From positions 62,001-126,000 of the forward strand of contig NZ_SOCP01000013.1 in assembly GCF_004364325.1 (NCBI RefSeq): 64,000 nucleotides of DNA, written 5' to 3'. Shown one piece after another: positions 40,839 to 49,918 of the stretch. The stretch comes from Actinophytocola oryzae (GTDB lineage: Bacteria > Actinomycetota > Actinomycetes > Mycobacteriales > Pseudonocardiaceae). Within the stretch, counting starts at the first letter, position 1; the number at the start of each line of letters is the position of its first letter. A program made the translations under genes and the position numbers. The notes beneath the pieces are model-generated. The model was not told the DNA's origin. It did no database searches and saw only the letters and a program-made list of their open reading frames with translations.

Positions 40839-41936
40839 TTATTTCCCGTACTTCCCATTAGGCAGGCGGTTTCTGTCGGCCGTGCCGAGCAGGCGACCCG
40901 CGCGCTCGGTGATGCTCCCGCGGTCGGCCCGGCGGCGGGCGCGGCTGATCCCGCCGCGCCACCGCGCGAACGGGTAGGTGCCGAACCAGATCGTGCCGTC
41001 GCGGTCCTGGGTGATGGTCCGCACGAGGTTCTCCGCAAGGCCGTCGTCGCGCGTGAACGACCGCCAGGTGGTCCCGTCGAACCGGCTCACGCCGCCCTCG
41101 GTGCCGAACCACATCTTCCTGTCGTCGTCGATGAACATCGCGTACACGCGGTCGTTCACCAGGCCGTCCTCGGTGGAGAGCAGGCGCCAGGTGTCGCCGT
41201 CGAACACCGACACCCCACCCGTCGTGCCGAACCACATCCGGCCCTCCGGGTCCTCGAACATCGAGTACACGCAGTCGTCCGCGAGCCCGTCGCGATGGTC
41301 GTACCCCCGCCACGTCCTGCCGTCGAAGCAGCCGACACCGGCGCCTCGGCCGTGGTCGTAGGTGCCGACCCAGATCCGGCCGCGCGAGTCCTCGAAGACC
41401 TTGAGGATCTCCAGGCCGGGCAGCCCGTCGGCGGCGGTGAACGTGCGCCAGCCGGTTCCGTCGAACCGGGACAGTCCGCCGCCGGAGCGGGTGGCACGCC
41501 AGCTGCCGACCCACAGCTTCCCGTCACGGTCGAAGCACATGTTCAGGTTGCTGGCGCCCGTCAGACCCGCGCGCACGAACCGGTCACCCGCGAGCCTGCT
41601 CAGCCCGCCGTCGGTGGCCGCCCAGATCCCGCCACGCCGGTCCTCACGGACACAGGTGACCGCGTTGCTCGGCAGGCCGTGGCGGCGGGTGAACGTGCGC
41701 CACCGGCCGTCCTCGAACAGGCCGAGTCCACCGCCCCAGGTGCCGACCCACATCCGGCCGCGCGAGTCCTCGAACAGGTCGTAGACCCAGTTGTGCGGCA
41801 GACCGTCCTTCGTGGTCAGCGTGTCCCACTCGTACTCGTCGTCGGCCTCGGTCTCGCGCAGGAAGCGGCGCATCAGGTCCCGCACCTCGCCGCGCGGACC
41901 GGTGGCGCGGCGGCTCAGGGCGTTGTCGTCGGGCAT
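40839..41936 (-). CDS. Cytoplasmic seven-blade propeller protein (two-component regulator propeller type)
   Basis: 365 residues made almost wholly of seven repeats of about 40-45 residues. Each has a core such as YDLFEDSRGRMWVGTWGGG or YSMFEDPEGRMWFGTTGGV, the reg_prop pattern normally found as the sensor part of hybrid kinases. Here it stands alone, with no signal peptide, membrane helix, kinase or output domain. Its ATG shares a base with the TGA of the upstream coiled-coil gene (TGATG), so the two proteins are probably made in a fixed ratio and may bind each other. Function unknown. Confidence 0.85.
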   Translation of the reverse strand: MPDDNALSRRATGPRGEVRDLMRRFLRETEADDEYEWDTLTTKDGLPHNWVYDLFEDSRGRMWVGTWGGGLGLFEDGRWRTFTRRHGLPSNAVTCVREDRRGGIWAATDGGLSRLAGDRFVRAGLTGASNLNMCFDRDGKLWVGSWRATRSGGGLSRFDGTGWRTFTAADGLPGLEILKVFEDSRGRIWVGTYDHGRGAGVGCFDGRTWRGYDHRDGLADDCVYSMFEDPEGRMWFGTTGGVSVFDGDTWRLLSTEDGLVNDRVYAMFIDDDRKMWFGTEGGVSRFDGTTWRSFTRDDGLAENLVRTITQDRDGTIWFGTYPFARWRGGISRARRRADRGSITERAGRLLGTADRNRLPNGKYGK

Positions 41937-42709
41937 CAGCCCGCTCCCCTCCGCGCGAGTGCCTCCAGACGTTCACGCAGCTCCCGCAGCCGGTCGGCCT
42001 CCCTGGCGATCGCGCGGTGGAACTGCTCCTGCTGACGGGCCATGCGTTCCCTGGTGCCGACCGGGTCACGGACCTCGTCCTCGGTGAGGCTCGCACGCAA
42101 CGCCGTGACGCGGTCGGCGAGCCGGTGCTCGGCCGCCCGGTAGTCGGACAGACGGGTGGCGAGCTGGTCCGGCGTGAGGGGACGGCCGTCGTCGCCGGTG
42201 GCGGTGACCTCGCCCCGGTACTGGACGACGAAGGCCGCCATGAGCGTGTAGTCACGCGAGCGGTAGGCGCTGTAGGCGACCTCGAAGATCGCGTACGGCG
42301 TCTCGGAGGTGTCCGAGTGCACCTTGGGCAGGACGATGCGCTTGAACTCCCGCACGATCCGCTCCTTGGTCGCCGCGTCGAGGTCGTCGGCCTCGATCTC
42401 GGCGGGGGCTTCCGCCGGCTGGACCTGGTAGGCGTCGGGCTCGTCGGTGAGGACGGACTCGACGTCGTCGGCCAGCTCCTCGTCGCTGCCGTACCCGCCG
42501 CGCTCGACGCGGTCCCGGATGCGCCGGTACTCGGCCTCGAGCCGCGTGCGGGTGGCGACGATCTCCTGCAGCTGCCGCGCGGTGTGCATGACCCGCGCGC
42601 TGAAGGCGTCCTCCAGCTCACGCATGGACGCCGACAGCTCCACGTAGTCGGCGAGGGCACGCACCACGCGGTCCCGCACCTCGTTGGTATCGCGGACAAC
42701 CGTGGTCAT
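41936..42709 (-). CDS. Coiled-coil protein with degenerate J-domain-like motif
   Basis: 257 residues, soluble. An N-terminal coiled coil spans about 15-75, an acidic linker about 75-110, and a segment at about 115-165 reads VREFKRIVLPKVHSDTSETP followed by FEVAYSAYRSRDYTLM. That is the helix II - HPD loop - helix III layout of J domains, with HPD changed to HSD. A C-terminal coiled coil covers about 185-255. It is coupled to the propeller gene downstream. A co-chaperone role is unlikely without HPD; scaffold or adaptor function is possible. The family is otherwise unrecognised. Confidence 0.65.
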   Translation of the reverse strand: MTTVVRDTNEVRDRVVRALADYVELSASMRELEDAFSARVMHTARQLQEIVATRTRLEAEYRRIRDRVERGGYGSDEELADDVESVLTDEPDAYQVQPAEAPAEIEADDLDAATKERIVREFKRIVLPKVHSDTSETPYAIFEVAYSAYRSRDYTLMAAFVVQYRGEVTATGDDGRPLTPDQLATRLSDYRAAEHRLADRVTALRASLTEDEVRDPVGTRERMARQQEQFHRAIAREADRLRELRERLEALARRGAG

Positions 42710-42719
42710 GCCCTCGTTT

Positions 42720-43733
42720 CTAACGGCTCCGGTCCGGGAGGGGTCCCCGCTCGCACACCGTGATCACCGGGTGGCGGCCGAAGAGGCTGATCGGGTACCG
42801 CGCGAGTGTGCGGAACCCGGGCAGCGTCGGCCACGGCGCGAGGCAGGTCAGCCGCCCCCCGGGCCGCAGGACCCGACGCCACTCACGCAGCAGCTCCCCC
42901 GCGACGCCGACGGTTCTGACCTGCCGGTCCCACGGCGGGTTGGTGACGATGTGGTCGACCGAGCCGTCCGGGTAGGGCAGGCGCCGCGCGTCGACGGTCA
43001 GCCAGGCGATGTCCGGCCGGTGGCGGGCGTTCACCCGCGCCGCAGCGACCCCGGCGATGTCGCTGCCGACACCCGCGACCGGCGACTCGACCAGCACCGT
43101 GCCCGCACCGCAGCACGGGTCGACCACGAGGTCGCCGTGGCCGATGCCCGCGACGCGCACCATGGCGGCGGCGACGGGCGGGTGGAGCGTGCCCGGCACG
43201 GACGCGACCTTCCACGGCCGCCGGTGCAGTGGCGGCCGGGCACCCCGGAGTCCGATGTGGACCCCGGTGGCGTCCAGGGTCACCCGCCAGTCGACCGCCC
43301 CGCGCGGCGGGACGCGACCGTCCCTCCTCGACACGTAGACCGCGCCGAGCCGGTCCGCGAGCACGGCGCCCACGATGTCCTCGACGTCGTAGCGGCTGTA
43401 GGTGCGGCGCCCGACCACGGACGCGGAGACGCTGACGACCGGCGCGTCCACCTCGCCGAGCGGGGTGCGTGCCAGCAACCGGGCCAGGACGGGGAGAGCC
43501 GGCTTGGTCGGCCCGGGATCGGGCGCGGCGAGGACGAGCCGGAACAGGTCGTCGACCGTGCCGGGTGGCCGGTCGAGCAGTGAGTCGGGTCCGTCGAGGA
43601 CGAGCTGACGTGGGGACACGGCGACGACCGTGCAGTCCCGTTCGCGAAGTTCCTGGGCGGCGACGTGCTCCAACCCGTGGACCGTGCGTGCGAACAGGCG
43701 AGACCCCACCGCCGAGGGGCGGTGCGATGGCAT
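42720..43733 (-). CDS. THUMP-type class I SAM-dependent RNA methyltransferase
   Basis: About 337 residues. The N-terminal half is THUMP/ferredoxin-like (SRLFARTVHGLEHVAAQELRE). The C-terminal half is a Rossmann methyltransferase with VDPCCGAGTVLVE for SAM binding and the catalytic TNPPWD motif that marks N-methylation of a base. The best fit is the TrmN/Trm14 tRNA guanine-N2 methyltransferase group. ATG at 43733 is chosen as start. The stop is 10 bases before the coiled-coil gene, so it may lead that operon. Confidence 0.8.
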   Translation of the reverse strand: MPSHRPSAVGSRLFARTVHGLEHVAAQELRERDCTVVAVSPRQLVLDGPDSLLDRPPGTVDDLFRLVLAAPDPGPTKPALPVLARLLARTPLGEVDAPVVSVSASVVGRRTYSRYDVEDIVGAVLADRLGAVYVSRRDGRVPPRGAVDWRVTLDATGVHIGLRGARPPLHRRPWKVASVPGTLHPPVAAAMVRVAGIGHGDLVVDPCCGAGTVLVESPVAGVGSDIAGVAAARVNARHRPDIAWLTVDARRLPYPDGSVDHIVTNPPWDRQVRTVGVAGELLREWRRVLRPGGRLTCLAPWPTLPGFRTLARYPISLFGRHPVITVCERGPLPDRSR

Positions 43734-43781
43734 GACGACACTCCCGAAGTGCGACCTGGGCGGCAGGGAGCCGACCCACAT

Positions 43782-43815
43782 CGCCGGCCGCGGGGGTTCC
43801 TCGAACCGGCCGGCG
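43782..43815 (-). terminator. Hairpin between the truncated ABC-F gene and the methyltransferase gene
   Basis: CGCCGGCC pairs with GGCCGGCG, with an inner GGTTC/GAACC pair; there is no clear T-run. It follows the ABC-F remnant on the minus strand. Confidence 0.45.
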
Positions 43816-43860
43816 GATCGCTAGCCGAGGGAGAAGAAGAACGTCATCACGCGGGACAGG

Positions 43861-44909
43861 TTAGTCCCACACCGGCGCGTCCACCTCCGCTGTTCGACCG
43901 TCCCTGCCGAAGTGGAGGTAGCGGTCGAACTCGGCGGCGAACCAGCGGTCGTGGGTGATCGCCACGACGGAGCCGGTGAACTCCCGCAGCCCGGTCTGCA
44001 GGGCCTCCGCGCTCGCGAGGTCGAGGTTGTCCGTCGGCTCGTCCAGGAGCAGCAGCGTCACGCCCGCGAGTTCGAGCAGCAGGATCTGCAGCCGGGCCTG
44101 CTGGCCGCCGGACAGGGTGTCGAACGTCTGCCGCCCGGCGGCGGCGATCTCGTAGCGGGCGAGCGCGGCCATCGCGTCGTCGCGGGCCAGGGCCGCGTCG
44201 GCCATGACGATGTCCGCCACGCACCGGCCGGTGAGATCGGGACGGACGTGGGTCTGCGCGAAGTGCCCCGGGGTGACGCGGGCGCCGAGCGTGACGGTGC
44301 CCGTGTGGTCGACGTCGTGACCCGCGAGCAGGTGCAGGAACCGCGACTTGCCCGACCCGTTCCCACCCAGCACCGCGAGCCGTTCCCCGAACCGGACCTC
44401 CAGGTCGAACGGCTCGGTCAGACCGACCAGGGCGACGGATTCGCAGGTCAGCGCCCATTTGCCGGTGCGACCGCCGGACAGGCGCATCCGGATGTTCGCC
44501 TCGCGCGGCGGTCGTCGCGGGGCGCCCGCGTCCTCGAACCGGGACAGGCGGGTCCTGGCGGCCCTGTACGCCGAGGACACCGCGTCGTTCTTCGCGGCGG
44601 CCTGGCGCAACGTGTGGGTCATGACGCGGAGGCGGCGGTGCTCGGCCTCCCAGCGGCGGCGCCGCTCGTCCAGCTCCGCGACGCGGCGGCGCCTGGCCTC
44701 GCCGAAGGTGGCGAAGCCGCCGCCGTGGACCCACACGTCCCGGTGCTCGACCGCGAGCACCCGGTCGGCGGCCTCGGCGAGGAGCTGGCGGTCGTGGGAC
44801 ACCAGCAGGACGGTCTTGGCACTCGCCCGCAGCCGCTCCGCCAGCCACAGCTTGGCGGGCACGTCGAGGTAGTTGTCCGGCTCGTCGAGCAGGAGGAGGT
44901 CGGTCGGCC
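43861..44909 (-). pseudogene. 5'-truncated ABC-F ATPase gene
   Basis: Reading leftward, recognisable ABC-F sequence starts abruptly at Walker B of the first ATPase domain (RPTDLLLLDEPDNYLDV). It continues through the linker and a complete second ATPase domain (GGNGSGKS, LSGGQQARL, LLLLDEPTDNLDL). About 190 N-terminal residues are missing: first Walker A, Q-loop and signature. Upstream of about 44909 the strand is occupied by the coding sequence of an oppositely oriented TetR fragment. The remaining ~349 codons are undamaged, which implies a recent event. An open frame extends upstream but has no family sequence or ribosome-binding site. Confidence 0.85.
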
Positions 44910-45308
44910 GACTGGGCCAGGGACGCGCGCACCCTCGTCCACCGCTGGCGCGCGGTGATGCTGCGCCACCCGTGGTCCCCCGCGCTGCTCGGCCGCCCGA
45001 TGCTGGGACCGAACGTGCTGGCACGCACCGAGTTCCTGCAGTCGACGCTGGCCAGGTCGGGCCTGGCGGGACCGGCACTGGCCGCCGCCACGCACGGCCT
45101 CGCCAACCTGACCATCGGGTCCGCGCTGACCGAGTCGACCTGGCGCACGGAGTCGCGGCTCCCCCGCCACAGCGCGCACGAGCACATCCGCGCGCACGCC
45201 GCCGAGTACCCGACGCTCGCGGCGAACGACCACATGGCCGACCTCGACCCGGACGCCCTGTTCACCCGGGCGGTGGACTGCTTTCTGACCGGGGTGCAAA
45301 GTACATAA
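44907..45308 (+). pseudogene. 5'-truncated TetR-family regulator gene (ligand domain only)
   Basis: About 130 codons encode only the C-terminal ligand-binding domain of a TetR regulator (DWARDARTLVHRWRAVMLRH, then PWSPALLGRPMLGPN and FTRAVDCFLTG). The helix-turn-helix is absent, because the sequence to the left is the ABC-F remnant on the other strand. The two genes originally stood divergently; a deletion removed both 5' ends and the shared promoter. An internal GTG at 44955 could start a 117-residue product, but without a DNA-binding domain. Confidence 0.8.
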
Positions 45309-45326
45309 GCACGTGATATAAATAGG
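45305..45326 (+). promoter_or_regulatory. A+T-rich CACGTG-containing operator candidate before the MarR gene
   Basis: The 25 bases before the MarR ATG are strikingly A+T-rich and contain ATAAGCACGTGATAT, a near-palindrome around CACGTG. Its position and type suit autoregulation by a MarR protein. Confidence 0.45.
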
Positions 45327-45328
45327 TT

Positions 45329-45787
45329 ATGCATCCTGCCGTGCCGGACCTGTCGGTGGCCGTCGAGGAACTCGTGCGGTTCTTCCGGCGGCTGAGTCCC
45401 GACACCGGCCTCAGCCTGACCGCCGCCGCGACCCTGTCGAGCCTCGACCGCGGTGGCCCCGCGCGGCTGACGGAGCTGGCCGTCCAGCAGGGCGTCACCC
45501 AGCCCGCGATGACCCAGCTCGTCACGCGCCTGCAGGACGCGGGCCTCGCCGAACGCAGGCCCGACGCCGACGACGGGCGGGTCGTCCTGGTGCACCTCAC
45601 CGCCGCGGGCCGCACCGAGCTGACCAGGCGCCGCGCGATCCGGACCGAGCGGCTCGGGGAGCTGTTCGACCGGCTGCCGGACGACCAGCAGGCCGCGCTC
45701 GTCACCGCGCTGCCCGCCATCCACGCACTCATCCAGCCGGCCGAACAGGTCGACGACCGGCCGCGAGCGGAAGGAGCTCACCTATGA
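45329..45787 (+). CDS. MarR-family transcriptional regulator
   Basis: 152 residues. The winged helix-turn-helix is clear: ARLTELAVQQGVTQPAMTQLVTRLQDAGLAERRPD, then the wing DDGRVVLVHLT. N- and C-terminal helices for dimerisation flank it. The TGA overlaps the ATG of the MFS gene by four bases, so the regulator and the transporter form one operon and the transporter is the likely target. The effector is unknown; drug-like or phenolic ligands are usual. Confidence 0.92.
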   Translation: MHPAVPDLSVAVEELVRFFRRLSPDTGLSLTAAATLSSLDRGGPARLTELAVQQGVTQPAMTQLVTRLQDAGLAERRPDADDGRVVLVHLTAAGRTELTRRRAIRTERLGELFDRLPDDQQAALVTALPAIHALIQPAEQVDDRPRAEGAHL

Positions 45788-47490
45788 CCGGCCAAGCGGC
45801 CAGTCCGTTCAAGCAACCCAAGGCCGTCTTCGCGGTGGCGTTCGCGTGTGTCGTGTCCTTCATGGGCATCGGCCTCGTCGACCCGATCCTGCCCGCCATC
45901 TCCCACGACCTGAACGCCACCCCCAGCCAGGTGACGCTGCTGTTCACCAGCTACCTCGTGATCACGGCCGTCGCGATGCTGATCACCGGCTGGGTTTCCA
46001 GCCGCATCGGGGCCAAGAAGACCCTCCTCGTCGGGCTCGCGCTGATCGTCGTGTTCGCGGCGCTGGCGGGCACGTCCGGCAGCATTGGCGGCATCGTCGG
46101 GTTCCGCGCCGGCTGGGGTGTCGGCAACGCCCTGTTCATCGCGACCTCGCTGGCCGTCATCGTCGCCTCGGCGTCCGGCGGGTTCGTCGGCGCGATCATC
46201 CTCTACGAGACCGCCCTGGGTCTCGGCATCGCCGTCGGGCCGCTGCTCGGCGGGGTGCTCGGCAACATCAGCTGGCGCGGGCCGTTCTTCGGCGTGGCCG
46301 TCCTCATGGCCATCGCGGCGATCGCGACGCTGGTGCTCGTCAAGCCACTGCCGATACCGGAACGCAAGACCGGCATCCTCGAGCCGCTCCGGGCACTCAG
46401 GCACCGAGGGCTCGCGACCATGTCGCTGACCGCCCTCTGCTACAACTGGGCCTTCTTCACCGTCCTCGGCTACGCGCCGTTCCCCATGGGCCTCGGCGCC
46501 ATCCAGCTCGGCCTCGTGTTCACCGGCTGGGGCGTGCTCGTCGCGATCTTCTCCGTCTTCGGCGCGCCGAAGCTGCAGGCACGCCTGGGCATCGCACGCA
46601 CGCTCTACCTCAACCTGTTCCTGTTCGCCCTGGTCGTGCTCGTCATCGCGATCTGGACGACCACGCCGACGGTCCTGATCGTGGCGGTCATCGTCGCGGG
46701 TGTCTTCATCGGCATCAACAACACGGTCACCACGCAGGCCGTCATGACGATCTCGCCCGTCGAGCGGCCCATCGCCTCCGCCGCGTACGGGTTCGTGCGG
46801 TTCATCGGCGGCGGCCTCGCCCCCTACGTGGCGGGCAAGCTCGTCGAGGCGACCAACGTCCACGTCCCGTTCTTCATCGGCGCGGGCGCGCTGGTCGTCG
46901 GCATCGCGGTCCTGCGCACCGCGCACAAGGAGCTGGCCGTCGCCGAGCGTGTGCAGGCCGAGTCCGTGCGGCCCGCCAGGCCCGCCGACCCGCCCGCGAC
47001 CCTGGAGCTGGCCACCGCGCTCGGCGGCACCGGCAACGGGGTGATCATCGCGGCCGTCGACGACTCCCCCGTCGCCGCCCAGGTCACCGCCACCGCCGCC
47101 CGCCTTGCCGCCGTCCACGGCCGCGCCGTCCACGTCCTGCACGCGCAGGAACACGCCAGCACCAGCGAGTCCAGCGCCAACGGCGAGGCACTCGGACAGG
47201 CGGAGGCGCTCGTCCGTGCACACCTCGCCCGGCTGGAGGCCGCGGGGGTCCCTGCCGTCGGGCACGTGCTGCTCAACGCCGCCGACCACGGCGCGGTGGG
47301 CAGGCTGATCAGCGCGCACGCCGACGAGCTTGCGGCACGCGCGGTCGTCATCGGCGCCCCCACCCACGGCGGCCTGCCCGCGCTCATGGACGCGAGCGCC
47401 AGCCGCGAGCTGTGGCGGACGGTCCACTGTGACGTCGTGATCGTCAACCCCGCGACCGTCCCGAGTGAACCGGCCCCGGTAACCGGCTGA
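45784..47490 (+). CDS. MFS transporter with C-terminal universal-stress-protein domain
   Basis: 568 residues. About 12 helices cover residues 15-385, a drug:H+ antiporter-1 layout (PILPAISHDLNATPSQVTLL, FTSYLVITAVAMLITGWVSS). After a linker of about 25 residues, a USP/HUP-like Rossmann domain spans about 415-560: VIIAAVDDSPVAAQVTATAA at the start, VLLNAADHGAVGRLIS and the Gly/Ser-rich VIGAPTHGGLPALMDASA near the end. Fusion of an exporter to a nucleotide-binding stress domain suggests transport gated by ATP/AMP or stress. It is controlled by the MarR gene it overlaps. Confidence 0.88.
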   Translation: MTGQAASPFKQPKAVFAVAFACVVSFMGIGLVDPILPAISHDLNATPSQVTLLFTSYLVITAVAMLITGWVSSRIGAKKTLLVGLALIVVFAALAGTSGSIGGIVGFRAGWGVGNALFIATSLAVIVASASGGFVGAIILYETALGLGIAVGPLLGGVLGNISWRGPFFGVAVLMAIAAIATLVLVKPLPIPERKTGILEPLRALRHRGLATMSLTALCYNWAFFTVLGYAPFPMGLGAIQLGLVFTGWGVLVAIFSVFGAPKLQARLGIARTLYLNLFLFALVVLVIAIWTTTPTVLIVAVIVAGVFIGINNTVTTQAVMTISPVERPIASAAYGFVRFIGGGLAPYVAGKLVEATNVHVPFFIGAGALVVGIAVLRTAHKELAVAERVQAESVRPARPADPPATLELATALGGTGNGVIIAAVDDSPVAAQVTATAARLAAVHGRAVHVLHAQEHASTSESSANGEALGQAEALVRAHLARLEAAGVPAVGHVLLNAADHGAVGRLISAHADELAARAVVIGAPTHGGLPALMDASASRELWRTVHCDVVIVNPATVPSEPAPVTG

Positions 47491-47655
47491 TCAGGACTTT
47501 CCCACCCGAACGACTTAACCGGGAAAAACTCGTCGCCGCATCCTGAAACGCCCGGACCTCCCGTACCGAGAAAGTCGGATACGGGGGCATGTAAAACCGC
47601 GCCCGCCGACGTGGGCTCGGACCACGGGGCGGACGCGCATGTCGAAAGGGTTTCG

Positions 47656-49830
47656 ATGCGACGACGCCGATTAGTCTCGGCCGCGGCCGCTCTGCTCGTG
47701 GTTCCACTCCTGCAGGTGCTACCCGCCTCGGCGGCGGCAGGCGCACCAGCCGCGACGCAGCCGCTGAACGACACCACCACGCAGGTTCGCAAGGACCTGA
47801 AGTACAACGGCAAGCCGGTGGTGACACCCGACCACTACACGCCGAGCGCGAGGCGGTCCGCCGCCGCGGGCGTGACGCCGCCGGTCGGGACCGTGCAGCC
47901 GTGGCTCGCCAGGGACGACTTCAACGGCGAGCTGTACCTCAAGGACTACACGCTGCGTGGTGTCGGCGACAAGATCGAGGTCTGGGTCGCGAACGACCTG
48001 TCGTTCCCGGCAGGCGACTGCCGCAACCAGATCGCCAACTCGACCACGGTCACCGACGCGCAGGTCGGCTCGCTCGTCACCGAGTTCGACACGAACATGT
48101 ACCCGAAGGAGACGGCCGCGTTCTCGACGCCGCCCGACCGGGACGGTTCGAACGCGGACCCCGCCCTCGACGGCCTCGACTTCACCGGTGACGGCGACAA
48201 CACGGTCGCGCTGATCGACAACGTCCGGGACGACAACTTCTACGAGTTCCCGGCCGCGCCGACCTACATCGCCGGCTTCTTCTCGTCGCAGTTCAACGAG
48301 CTGGTCGACCGCAACGTCATGACGATCGACGCGTTCGACTGGGCGCACCGCACGGGTGCCACCCCGCCGGACGAGCCGACGAACGACCTGTGCACCAGCC
48401 GCCCGGGCCGCCCGCACCTCTACGAGGGCACGTTCGCGCACGAGTGGCAGCACCTGCTCATGTACTACACCGACCCGTTCGAGGGGAACTGGGTCAACGA
48501 GGGCCTCTCGGACTTCGCCCAGACCCTGGTCGGCTACGTCGACCCGCGCCTGACGGTGGCCGAGAAGGGCGGCGACAGCCACATCTACTGCTACCAGGGC
48601 TTCGGCACGGTGCAGACGCCGTACAACACGAACCCCCGGGACTGCGGCGGTCCGGAGAACTCGCTCAACCTGTGGGGTGAGAGCAACCCGAACGCCGTAC
48701 TCGCGGACTACGGGCACGCCTACTCGCTGATGCAGTTCCTGTTCGACCGGTACGGCCTCGAGTTCATGTCGAAGCTGCACCACGACGACCGGCAGGGCAT
48801 CGCGAGCCTCCAGGCGCTCCTCGCCGAGCAGGGCACCGACATCTACGGGGTGCTGCACGACTTCCAGTCGGCGACGCTGCTCGACAAGATCGTCGGTGAC
48901 TCGAACCGGGGCATCACGCTCGGGGTGCCGAAGAAGCGGGTGACCTCGCCGAGCCTGCGCTCGACGGTGAACCTCGACAACCCGGCCTCCTACGCCACCC
49001 CGGGTGCCGCCCCCAACGGCGCGGACTACCTGGCGCTGCGCAAGGCGAACGGGACCGTGCTCAAGGGCAGTGACCTGCGGTCGCTGAAGTTCGAGGGCGC
49101 CACGACGCTGCCGTCGATCCCGCTGTCGTGGACGGTCGTCACGGACGACCCGGACAGCCCCGGTGACCCGGTGCTGTTCTCGGGCAACGCCAACAACACC
49201 AACGCCACGGCCGTGACCCAGGTCGCCGTGCCCACGGCCGACCCGACGCTGCGCTTCGAGGCGAAGTACGGCGCCGAGCTGGGCTACGACTACGGCTACG
49301 TGGTGGTCTCCACCGACGGCGGCGCGACCTACACGCCGATCGCCGGTGACAGGACGGTGCCGGGGCCGGCCGGTCCGGCGCTGAACGGCACGACCGACGG
49401 TTTCGAGCCGCACTCGTACGACCTGTCCGCGTACGCGGGCCAGACCGTGCTGCTCGGCATCCAGTACATCTCCGACGGCGGCGTCAACGAGGGCGGTCTC
49501 CTCGTGGACGACATCACGGTCGGCGGCACGGTCGTCAGTGACGGTTCGTCGCTGGCGCCGTTCGACTCGCCGACGGAGATCCACCCGAACCCGGTGGACA
49601 ACTGGAACCTGCGGCTGGTCGCGTACGACGAGCGCAACCAGATCGCGCTGCAGCTCGAGTACAACGGCAAGAACAAGGTCCAGCTCGGGTTCCTGCAGCT
49701 GCTGGTCCTGTCCGTGTTCCCGAAGGTTGTCGCGGTGGTGGCCTACGACGAGCCGACCGAGCTCGTCCAGCAGTACGCCTCGTACAAGCTGACGGTCAAC
49801 GGAGTGGTGCAGCCGGGAGGCGGCGCCTGA
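47656..49830 (+). CDS. Secreted zinc metallopeptidase (M6/M30-like) with MAM-like C-terminal domain
   Basis: 724 residues. A signal peptide (RRRRLVSAAAALLVVPLLQV, cleavage near ASAAA) is followed by a propeptide. The zinc motif HEWQH is at about residue 265, with NEGLSDF further on supplying the likely third ligand glutamate. The C-terminal region (about 480-640) reads as an immune-inhibitor-A-like jelly roll (YGYVVVSTDGGATYTPI, AYAGQTVLLGIQYISDGG, LLVDDITVGG). M6 versus M30 cannot be settled by eye. ATG at 47656 follows GAAAGGG. A 13-bp hairpin terminator ends the unit. Confidence 0.82.
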   Translation: MRRRRLVSAAAALLVVPLLQVLPASAAAGAPAATQPLNDTTTQVRKDLKYNGKPVVTPDHYTPSARRSAAAGVTPPVGTVQPWLARDDFNGELYLKDYTLRGVGDKIEVWVANDLSFPAGDCRNQIANSTTVTDAQVGSLVTEFDTNMYPKETAAFSTPPDRDGSNADPALDGLDFTGDGDNTVALIDNVRDDNFYEFPAAPTYIAGFFSSQFNELVDRNVMTIDAFDWAHRTGATPPDEPTNDLCTSRPGRPHLYEGTFAHEWQHLLMYYTDPFEGNWVNEGLSDFAQTLVGYVDPRLTVAEKGGDSHIYCYQGFGTVQTPYNTNPRDCGGPENSLNLWGESNPNAVLADYGHAYSLMQFLFDRYGLEFMSKLHHDDRQGIASLQALLAEQGTDIYGVLHDFQSATLLDKIVGDSNRGITLGVPKKRVTSPSLRSTVNLDNPASYATPGAAPNGADYLALRKANGTVLKGSDLRSLKFEGATTLPSIPLSWTVVTDDPDSPGDPVLFSGNANNTNATAVTQVAVPTADPTLRFEAKYGAELGYDYGYVVVSTDGGATYTPIAGDRTVPGPAGPALNGTTDGFEPHSYDLSAYAGQTVLLGIQYISDGGVNEGGLLVDDITVGGTVVSDGSSLAPFDSPTEIHPNPVDNWNLRLVAYDERNQIALQLEYNGKNKVQLGFLQLLVLSVFPKVVAVVAYDEPTELVQQYASYKLTVNGVVQPGGGA

Positions 49831-49840
49831 CCTGACGAGC

Positions 49841-49870
49841 GGCCCCCGGCACGATCCCGTGCCGGGGGCC
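49841..49870 (+). terminator. Hairpin terminator after the metallopeptidase gene
   Basis: GGCCCCCGGCACG and CGTGCCGGGGGCC form a perfect 13-bp stem with a 4-base loop (ATCC), 10 bases after the stop codon. There is no T-run, as is common in high-GC actinomycetes. Confidence 0.8.
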
Positions 49871-49918
49871 GTTCGCCGTCATGACCCACCAGATCGGGGA
49901 AGTGGAACACTGACTGCC

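Noticed and set aside
38340..42035. A plus-strand open frame over 1200 codons long across VanZ, the M28 gene and the propeller gene
   Set aside because: It is composed of shadow sequence of three real genes in other frames and has no domain, signal peptide or ribosome-binding site.
43847..45781. Minus-strand frame spanning the whole ABC-F/TetR/MarR region as one protein
   Set aside because: The parts upstream of 44909 mirror the TetR and MarR coding strands and contain no ABC-F domain.
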